Below, piece by piece: positions 61,872-64,000 of a stretch of 64,000 nucleotides of DNA. The notes below the pieces were generated by a model. It had not been told where the DNA came from. It saw only the letters and a program-made list of their open reading frames with translations, and searched no databases. The position numbers and the translations under genes are program-made. Origin of the DNA: Hyaloraphidium curvatum (Eukaryota; Monoblepharomycota; Hyaloraphidiomycetes; Hyaloraphidiales; Hyaloraphidiaceae); contig JAIVFI010000033.1 in the NCBI GenBank assembly GCA_025558095.1, positions 186,001-250,000 on the forward strand, in the 5' to 3' direction. Each line of letters begins with the position of its first letter. The stretch's first letter is position 1.

Positions 61872-63702
61872 CCCTTTTCGACAATTCCTTTCCGGAACGG
61901 TGCCGGAAAGACGTACGGTCCAGGGAAGCGCACTGCCTCGGCCGCTGCCCCATTCTCGCCCATGGTCCGCACACGTTGCCTCGAGTAGTCGAGCAGGCGC
62001 CGTGCCAGCTGCAGCTTGGCTACGACGAGCAAAGTCCATAGCACAGCGAGGCCGCCGACGACCTTGACGAGCCACACCACGCGACCCAGGTAGATAGCTG
62101 GTCCGCTTCCCAAGCCCTCGGAGAACCCGAGAAACTCGCCGATCTGCATGCAGACGCGAATCGCGAGGCATGAAATGGGCAGCACCGAGAAGCCTATCCG
62201 TTTCGCGAGGGCCGGCCCGTGATCGTAGGCGTGCCTCGTTTGGGCGTCTCCATTCTCGGTATGACCACCACCCCGGCTGCGCGTCGGGCCCTTATCCTCG
62301 TCAATGTCGAGGGCAAACTTGTCGGCAAAAGAGCGGTACAGCCGCCGGGGCTCCCACTCTTCCGTCCTCATGTGGGAATTGAATTTGACGACAAAAGCGT
62401 GCTTAAGCCAATCGACGAGGATCTCCGAGGCGAAGATGAGGCCAATCGGGGCCAGGACCTTGAGCAGGAGAGGAATCGAGAGTTCCAAGTGCCCGGCGCC
62501 TTCGCCATCCGAGTCCAGGACGTCCCCGGCCCCGCTGAGCTCGAGGTAGTTGCGGATGCCAACGATGACGAGGAAAACGCTGAGCTGGAAGCGCTCGACA
62601 ATGTCCGCACACGTCAGCTGCCGGAACGCGCGTGAACCAACCTGGTTCCTTTTGAGAAACGAATCGACGTACCTGGAAAAGATTGTCCTTCTCGTACTTT
62701 TTGAAAACCGAGCCCTTGACCTCCACGAACTGCACGGGGAATAAGCTGTGAGCGGACAAAACAGCATGCACGGGGGCAGCAAGGCACCTGGTTGCTCAGC
62801 AACAAAGTAAGGAGGGCATTGTTGAACGAATTGATCGCCACCTGGAGCGTCGTGCACTGGTAAAAGAGCACGAGGGCATGCAGCCAGACATAGACCGTCG
62901 CAACCGCGAATCTCAGCCAGAACGTGAGCATAGCAAGCGGTGCGTTTCGTGATTCGGTTCTGGTGAGGTACAGCGAATCCAAGATGTCGTTGCCGAAGGA
63001 GCAGCAGAGCTTGTCCAGGATTTCTAGGACGTTGAAGATGACATAGAGCTTGACGACGCTCTGGCCGCGGACGCCGTGATAGACGACGGACGTATCGATC
63101 TCGCGCAGAAGCATCGACACAATCAAGATGATTGCCACCTTTACGAGGTCCGAGCGCTGCTGCGGGAGCAGCCGAGGCACAGAAGACAGCCGGAACATCC
63201 TGCTCAACGTTCGGTACGAGCTCAGCACGACCCGCAGAGGCAGGATGGTGAAAATGTAGAGGAAAGCGTCTAGAAGGACGAGGTAGCCAAAGATCACGAT
63301 CCTCTCCACCTCCCCGGGGACCCGGAAGAAGCTGTTGATCCTCTCCACGTTCTCTTCGAGGCCCTGGCCCGAAGGCATCGGGCCGTCATCCCCCACCACC
63401 TCGTCCAACAGATCATCCAAAAAGCTGCTACGCGTTTTGCGTCGCGCGTCGTCCTGTTCCGAGAAGCTTTTCGGCCTCGGAGAATCCTCTCCCGACGCGT
63501 CCCCGGACGACAGGAGGTCGTCTTCCGAGAGGGGATCGTCCGGATATCGACGACTGGTCTCGCTCGAAGGAGAGAAGTTGTACTCCGAGTCCGAATGCAA
63601 GGCATCGTTTGCTTCCGGCGAAGCAGCATCCGGCCGAAAAGCAATTTCCTCTCCGACACCGCTCGCCAAGCGCTCCAACGCGGAAGAGCCCTCCGCGGAC
63701 AT
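61862..63702 (-). CDS. TAPT1 (DUF747) family membrane protein
   Basis: Three or more exons; start ATG 63702 (MSAEGSSALERLASG). Acidic disordered N-terminus. Family blocks: SDLVKVAIILIVSMLLREID, YHGVRGQSVVKLYVIFNVLE, KLCCSFGNDILDSL, FNNALLTLLLSNQ then, after a splice, FVEVKGSVFKKYEKDNLFQ, and after another LTCADIVERFQLSVFLVI. Later KVLAPIGLIFASEILVDWLKH. About seven hydrophobic segments; KFALDIDEDKGPT is in a loop. Yeast Emp65 and animal TAPT1 act at the ER or in ciliary/Golgi function. Convergent with, and overlapping by 10 bp, the CutA gene. Confidence 0.9.
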
Positions 63703-63898
63703 TGGCTTCCAGTTTCCGATCAAAGGCAACAAAGGAAAGGGCAAGGAACTCTGTCCATGAGGCCAAGGCGGACGGACTTGTGCGTCTGACAGATCGCGAT
63801 CGCGATCGGCACCCTCGAACGCTTGCGTTTGGCCCGACCAACCCTCAGCGGGCTGGTTTCAAGACGAGGACAACGTCGTTGGGATCCCGGACGGAGAC

Positions 63899-64000
63899 AT
63901 GGCACCTGGACTGATTTATCCGAAGGACCACGGAGATTTCCAGGCAATAATCGCGTCGCCCAAGTTCACTCTGGTCGATTTCTTTGCGACCTGGTGCGGC
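63899..64000 (+). CDS. Thioredoxin-like protein (3' cut by window edge)
   Basis: ATG at 63899 in context gacATGgc. The visible 34 residues read MAPGLIYPKDHGDFQ through FTLVDFFATWCG, the thioredoxin beta-strand and the start of its CxxC motif (WCG...). The window ends inside the active-site loop. Cytosolic type (no presequence seen). Confidence 0.75.
   Translation, partial: MAPGLIYPKDHGDFQAIIASPKFTLVDFFATWCG

Noticed and set aside
1-64000. tRNA, rRNA or other structural RNA genes
   Set aside because: I looked for T-arm (GGTTCGANTCC-like) and rRNA-like stretches in the gaps and saw none convincing; a tRNAscan/Infernal run would be decisive.

Overview
The window is nuclear DNA of a fungus. Genes are densely packed on both strands, GC-rich, and split by short introns (mostly 41-70 nt, GT...AG, several with a TGCTAAC or TTCTAAC-like branch site). 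A Zn(II)2Cys6 regulator, GPI-anchored Ser/Thr/Ala-rich wall-type proteins, a Ctr copper transporter and ABCG half-transporters fit a fungus. Features unusual for the best-studied yeasts and moulds (a heliorhodopsin, a bacterial/plastid-type 4-alpha-glucanotransferase, CutA, a Cys-rich ectodomain on Ctr) make an early-diverging lineage plausible, but the species cannot be fixed from the sequence alone. I reassembled about forty genes by joining frames at splice sites. Gene coordinates are spans from start to stop and include introns.

Layout. 1-3.4 kb: a 5'-truncated GPI-type Cys-rich protein with a 21-bp minisatellite, a MYND protein and a RING protein. 3.8-12.6 kb: an AidB-like acyl-CoA dehydrogenase and a divergent pair of ABCG half-transporters sharing a 1.1-kb promoter region. 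12.8-16.9 kb: a PhyH dioxygenase, then two same-strand genes that look like a copper-uptake pair (DOMON-cytochrome b561 reductase and Ctr transporter). 17.1-25.1 kb: a large JmjC protein, a disordered Pro/Ala/Ser-rich protein and a Fpg/Nei DNA glycosylase with a SAP domain. 25.2-34.4 kb: a crotonase, an expansin-like secreted protein, a Zn2Cys6 factor, a nuclear Cys/His-rich protein, two membrane proteins and a C2 protein. 34.7-43.1 kb: a Pro-rich nuclear protein, an ERAD-type pair (Ubc6/UBE2J-like E2 and a Derlin-like protein), a clear HELIORHODOPSIN, a small basic nucleolar-type protein and a TcdA-type E1-like enzyme.

43.2-49.9 kb: a protein with two ubiquitin-like ends; a MalQ gene bracketed by two ~250-bp direct repeats; a C2H2 factor; Ctf8. 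50-58.4 kb: a GPI-anchored secreted protein, a WW protein, RPL37, a sulfurtransferase that lacks its catalytic cysteine, a FAM32A-like protein, a split-SH3 protein and Spt4. 58.5-64 kb: an SPX-EXS (Xpr1/Syg1) protein, CutA, a TAPT1-family membrane protein and the first exon of a thioredoxin-like gene cut by the window edge.

The strongest discovery is the heliorhodopsin at 39256-40585. It has five spliceosomal introns and sits between ordinary fungal genes, so it is host-encoded. It keeps the retinal-binding Lys, the counterion Glu and both cavity His residues of characterised heliorhodopsins. Other points worth follow-up are the repeat-flanked malQ, the copper pair, the Cys-to-Ser sulfurtransferase, the NEIL3-like Val2 glycosylase and the frame break in the Zn2Cys6 gene.
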